From the NCBI GenBank assembly GCA_009843565.1, contig VYDF01000082.1:1-9457 (forward strand): 9,457 bases of DNA, written 5' to 3'. Of the stretch, positions 6,764-9,457 are shown in pieces. A model generated the notes under the pieces. It was not told the DNA's origin. It was given only the letters and a program-made list of their open reading frames with translations, and did no database searches. Source of the DNA: Acidimicrobiia bacterium (GTDB lineage Bacteria; Actinomycetota; Acidimicrobiia; Acidimicrobiales; Bin134). The position numbers were made by a program, and so were the translations under genes. Numbering within the stretch: the stretch's first letter is position 1; each line of letters begins with the position of its first letter.

Positions 6764-6814
6764 CTCCCCTCCGTTTGGAGGGTTGGAGTGGGGGAAGCGT
6801 TCGACCTCACCATA
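6764..6814 (-). promoter_or_regulatory. Leader of the NYN operon, shared with the 5272 gene
   Basis: Minus-strand bases 6814-6777 match 5221-5258 with 6 differences in 38, including TATGGTGAGG (a possible -10 box), CTTCCCCC and CAACCCTCC. CCCTCC (6782-6777), loop AAAC, and GGAGGG (6772-6767) form a perfect 6-bp hairpin that covers the Shine-Dalgarno sequence of the TTG-started ORF. The same arrangement, with different stem bases, precedes the gene at 5272. A -35 is uncertain (TTGCAG lies 16 bases upstream of TATGGT). Confidence 0.4.
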
Positions 6815-6864
6815 TCAGCGACAAACCACGCTGCAACACAACACACCGCCGTCTAACTTTCGGA

Positions 6865-7011
6865 TCAACTGCAAAGTACACCCTTCAGGATTGGCTGAAG
6901 GCCGAGGTGGCCTCTTGGCCGGTTAGAGAGGTGCTGAGGAAACAAATCAGCGAGGTCGTCGAAAGCGAAGTCCGCAGGCAGCTCTTAGAGGCCAAACTCG
7001 AGGCTGCATAG
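6865..7011 (+). pseudogene. Probable 3' remnant of a small helical-protein gene
   Basis: The frame ending with TAG at 7009-7011 encodes a coherent, charged amphipathic C-terminus (KYTLQDWLKAEVASWPV, then helical KQISEVVESEVRRQLLEAKL). Upstream of about 6865 the same frame becomes unlike protein and runs into the minus-strand NYN leader. No ATG is available. The only close start is GTG 6907 with a weak AAGG, giving 34 aa; TTG 6775 would include the non-coding-looking part. I read it as a gene that lost its 5' end, with repeat copy C still following about 35 bases later. A genuine very small protein from GTG 6907 is possible. Confidence 0.4.
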
Positions 7012-7046
7012 CCAGCCGAAAGCCGAGCACGGTCGTCGGCCGCAGT

Positions 7047-7152
7047 GGGCGTAGGCGCTAAAGCTCAAAGCCGGCCCCACGAGGGGACCGGCCCTGAGAA
7101 AACTAGCCGTGGCTGGCTCCCCCGGTCGGCTTGTGGCCAGCTAGGGAGCTGG
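7047..7152 (+). repeat. Intergenic double-hairpin element, copy C
   Basis: Bases 7047-7126 are 79/80 identical to copy B. Hairpin 1 (7070-7092) and the CCTGAGAAAACTAGCC linker are intact. The second half has diverged: instead of the 11-bp stem, CCAGCT (7137-7142) pairs with AGCTGG (7147-7152) around AGGG, or GGCTCCC pairs with GGGAGCT. GGTGTTT follows (7151-7157), as in copies A and B. It separates the remnant ORF from trpS and probably insulates it. Confidence 0.8.
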
Positions 7153-7155
7153 TGT

Positions 7156-7183
7156 TTGGCTCAACCTTAGTGGCTCCTACATT
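7156..7183 (+). promoter_or_regulatory. Possible trpS promoter
   Basis: TTGGCT (7156-7161) and TACATT (7178-7183) are separated by 16 bases. Each matches the housekeeping -35 and -10 consensus at four of six positions. They lie directly after repeat copy C and 63 bases before the trpS start. The match is modest. I see no T-box or Trp-codon-rich leader peptide. Confidence 0.3.
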
Positions 7184-7246
7184 CGAATACAGGGACAATC
7201 CTCTAGCACTTCGCTCGTGGTTGCCCACGTTCTAGGATGGCGGGCT

Positions 7247-8236
7247 GTGGCTCGCGTGTTTTCGGGGATACAGCCGTCGGGCGGGATGCATTTGGGCAAC
7301 CTATTGGGCGCACTGCGCAACTGGGTGGCCTACCAGCACGAGCACCAGGCGGTGTACTGCGTGGTTGATCTCCACGCCCTCACCACCGCTCCTGATCCGG
7401 CCGAGTTGCAGCAGAACACCGTGGCCGCGGCCACCCTGTTGATGTCGGTGGGCATCGACCCCGAGCGCTCCACGCTGTTTGTGCAGAGCGCAGTTAGCGA
7501 GCACGCCGAGCTGGCCTGGATGATGGAGTGCACCGTGGGCTTCGGTGAGCTGCGCCGCATGACCCAGTTCAAAGACAAGTCCGACCGCAGCGAGTTCGTG
7601 TCGGCCGGGCTGTTCACCTACCCCGCCCTCCAAGCCTCCGACATCTTGTTGTACGACACCGACCTGGTTCCCGTGGGCGACGACCAGCGCCAGCACATCG
7701 AGCTGTGCCGCGACATCGCCGAGCGGTTCAACCACCGCTACGGCGACACCTTTGTGGTGCCCGCCCACGTGATCCCCGAGGCCGGGGCCCGGGTGATGGA
7801 CCTCCAGAACCCCGACGACAAGATGTCGAAGTCGCTGGAGTCGCCCGGCACCGTGGGCATCCTGGAAGACGCCGACGGCGTGGCCCGCAGGTTCAAGCGG
7901 GCGGTCACCGACAGCGACGGCGAGGTGCGCTACGACCCCGCAACCAAGCCGGGGGTGTCCAACCTGCTGGGCATTCTGGCCTCGGCCACCGGGCGGACGC
8001 CTGCGTCGGTGGCCGACGACTACGCCCAGTACGGGCCGCTCAAGGCCGACACCGCCGACGCGGTGAACGAGCTGCTGAACCCCATCCGAGACCGATACGC
8101 CGAGCTGTCGGCCGACCCCGCCGAGGTGGCCCGCCTGCTCGACGCGGGCGCCGACAAGGCCCGCCAAGTGGCCGCAGCCACCCTGGAGCGGGCCCGAACC
8201 AATGCCGGCCTGCTCCCCCGCTCCCCTGTCTCGTAG
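7247..8236 (+). CDS. trpS: Tryptophanyl-tRNA synthetase
   Basis: This cytoplasmic class I aminoacyl-tRNA synthetase charges tRNA-Trp with tryptophan at the expense of ATP. From the GTG at 7247 the 329-aa protein begins ARVFSGIQPSGGMHLGN, the TrpRS N-terminus with its HIGH-equivalent at 14-18 (MHLGN). Other family marks are DLHALT (41-46), FVSAGLFTYPALQASDILLY, the PVGDDQRQHIEL segment, and KMSKS at 192-196, where it lies in bacterial TrpRS. The length fits the family (about 330). GTG 7247 is preferred over the in-frame GTG 7217 because the extra ten residues are not TrpRS-like and AGGA (7234-7237) is well placed. The gene appears complete and functional. The epoxide hydrolase gene follows after 24 bases, so the two are likely co-transcribed. 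Confidence 0.97.
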   Translation: MARVFSGIQPSGGMHLGNLLGALRNWVAYQHEHQAVYCVVDLHALTTAPDPAELQQNTVAAATLLMSVGIDPERSTLFVQSAVSEHAELAWMMECTVGFGELRRMTQFKDKSDRSEFVSAGLFTYPALQASDILLYDTDLVPVGDDQRQHIELCRDIAERFNHRYGDTFVVPAHVIPEAGARVMDLQNPDDKMSKSLESPGTVGILEDADGVARRFKRAVTDSDGEVRYDPATKPGVSNLLGILASATGRTPASVADDYAQYGPLKADTADAVNELLNPIRDRYAELSADPAEVARLLDAGADKARQVAAATLERARTNAGLLPRSPVS

Positions 8237-8260
8237 CTCGACTAGCCCATTAGGAGTCCG

Positions 8261-9391
8261 ATGTCTGAGATAACCCCGTTCACCGTCGAGATATCCGACG
8301 CTGCTCTGGAAGACCTGCGCCGCCGCCTGCGCGACGCCCGCTGGCCCGACCAGATTCCCGGCGTCGGCTGGGACTACGGCGCCGACATGGGCTACATCCA
8401 AGAGCTGGCCCGCTACTGGGCCGACGAGTACGACTGGCGGGCGGCCGAGGCCGAGCTGAACGAGCTCAGCCACTACACCACCGACATCGACGGCCAGAAC
8501 ATCCACTTCATCCACCAGCGCTCGCCCCACGCCGACGCCTACCCGCTGGTGATCAGCCACGGGTGGCCCGGATCGGTGGTGGAGTTCCTCGACATCATCG
8601 GCCTGCTCACCCACCCCGACGACCCCGCCGACGCCTTCCACGTGGTGGCCCCCTCGCTGCCCGGCTACGGCTTCTCGGGGCCCACCGCGGATCGGGGCTG
8701 GGACACCCACCGCACCGCCAAGGCGTTCGCAGCGCTGATGGGACAGTTGGGCTATGAGCGCTATGGAGCCCAGGGGGGCGACTGGGGCTCGATGATCTCC
8801 CAGAACATCGGCCGCTACGACACCGACGGCTGCGAGGCCGTGCACGTGAACTTTCTGTTCGCCACCGCACCCGAAGGCGGCCCCGGCGAGCTCACCGAGG
8901 CCGAGCAGGCCGGGCTGGCCCGGGCCAACCTCTACTTCACCGAGGGGGCGGGCTACATGCAGATCCAGAGCACCAAGCCCCAGACCCTGGCCTACGGCCT
9001 CACCGACTCGCCGGTGGGCCAGCTGGCGTGGATCGCCGAGAAGTTCCTGGCCTGGACCGACAACGACGGCACCATCGAATCGGCGGTGAGCCGCGATCGC
9101 CTGCTCACCAACATCTCGCTGTACTGGTTCACCGCCACCGCCGGTTCGTCGGCCCGCATGTACTACGAAACCCTGCGCCCCGGCGGGCCCGGGCTGGGCG
9201 ACCCGCTGGCCACCCCGCTGGGGATGGCCAACTTCCCCATGGAGATCATGCAGGCCCCGCGGGGCTGGCTGGAGGGCAACTACAACATCGTCCACTGGTC
9301 CGACATGGCCGAGGGCGGCCACTTCGCCGCCATGGAAGAGCCCGAGGCCCTCGCCCAAGACATCCGCCAATTCTTCCGCCGCTTCCGGTAG
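8261..9391 (+). CDS. Epoxide hydrolase, EHN-domain alpha/beta hydrolase
   Basis: It is predicted to hydrolyse epoxides to vicinal diols through a covalent ester intermediate. The 376-aa protein opens with the EHN domain (residues 5-110: PFTVEISDAALEDLRRRL, RWPDQIPG, W/Y-rich helix) found in microsomal-type and fungal epoxide hydrolases. The alpha/beta core carries the oxyanion motif HGWPGS (100-105), the nucleophile D174 in GGDWGS and the catalytic H354 in EGGHFAAMEEP. E328 (FPMEI) is at the position expected for the charge-relay acid. Cap tyrosines near 232 and 288 are candidates for epoxide protonation. There is no signal peptide, so it is probably cytoplasmic. AGGAG at 8252-8256 supports the ATG. 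The length is normal and no key residue is missing. The substrate cannot be told from sequence; detoxification or catabolism is likely. The link to trpS is one of transcription, not pathway. Confidence 0.93.
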   Translation: MSEITPFTVEISDAALEDLRRRLRDARWPDQIPGVGWDYGADMGYIQELARYWADEYDWRAAEAELNELSHYTTDIDGQNIHFIHQRSPHADAYPLVISHGWPGSVVEFLDIIGLLTHPDDPADAFHVVAPSLPGYGFSGPTADRGWDTHRTAKAFAALMGQLGYERYGAQGGDWGSMISQNIGRYDTDGCEAVHVNFLFATAPEGGPGELTEAEQAGLARANLYFTEGAGYMQIQSTKPQTLAYGLTDSPVGQLAWIAEKFLAWTDNDGTIESAVSRDRLLTNISLYWFTATAGSSARMYYETLRPGGPGLGDPLATPLGMANFPMEIMQAPRGWLEGNYNIVHWSDMAEGGHFAAMEEPEALAQDIRQFFRRFR

Positions 9392-9407
9392 TTACCATTA
9401 GGTCAGT

Positions 9408-9457
9408 ATGAAGCTGCCGTCGCTGCCTCGGGGGTTGGCTGCGGGGGCGGCTAGAGG
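9408..9457 (+). CDS. Start of an unidentified gene (3' partial)
   Basis: ATG 9408 lies 16 bases after the epoxide hydrolase stop, with a short AGG (9400-9402) upstream. It opens a frame, MKLPSLPRGLAAGAAR, that is still open at the window end. The 16 visible residues are too few to assign a family. The close spacing and same strand suggest it continues the trpS/epoxide hydrolase transcript. Confidence 0.45.
   Translation, partial: MKLPSLPRGLAAGAAR

Noticed and set aside
5104..7152. CRISPR array
   Set aside because: The three repeats are over 100 bases, about 0.6-1.4 kb apart with genes between them, and no cas gene is present.
7301..9370. 689-codon open frame on the minus strand opposite trpS and the epoxide hydrolase
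   Set aside because: It is the shadow of two well-supported GC-rich genes; the translation is Gly/Val/His-rich low complexity with no recognisable domain.

Overview
The window reads as chromosomal DNA of a high-GC actinobacterium. A member of the Acidimicrobiia is my best guess. It rests on the GC-rich codon use, the mix of ATG, GTG and TTG starts, and a giant secreted fibronectin-III protein ending in Cys/Asp-rich calcium-loop modules; no rRNA or tRNA is present to confirm it. Base composition is uneven: trpS and the epoxide hydrolase are very GC-rich, whereas the first part of the giant gene and the 5.1-7.0 kb stretch are less so.

Layout. (1) 1-5103, plus strand: one secreted protein of at least 1700 residues, cut at its 5' end by the window edge, with a signal peptide, about 13 FN3-like domains and two tandem copies of a C-terminal four-cysteine, DxDxDG-containing module. 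(2) 5104-7152: an accessory-looking patch of small genes and repeats. It holds three same-strand copies (A, B, C) of an intergenic double-hairpin element, each just downstream of a reading frame. It also holds a 139-aa membrane-anchored coiled-coil protein, a minus-strand pair (a 53-aa coiled-coil peptide overlapping an NYN-domain RNase-like gene), a probable 3' gene remnant, and a 38-bp leader sequence present twice in opposite orientation ahead of the two coiled-coil genes. (3) 7247-9391, plus strand: trpS (tryptophanyl-tRNA synthetase), then 24 bases later an EHN-type epoxide hydrolase. (4) 9408-9457: the start of one more gene, cut by the window end.

How the parts relate. The giant protein probably acts outside the cell in adhesion or matrix binding. 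trpS and the epoxide hydrolase are ordinary metabolic genes that are probably co-transcribed. The middle patch is the part that standard annotation explains least. Two unrelated small coiled-coil genes share a 5' leader whose hairpin covers the ribosome binding site, and three genes share the 3' double-hairpin element. This looks like a set of dispersed expression modules (leader and terminator) that have been copied around small accessory genes, one of them paired with an NYN nuclease.
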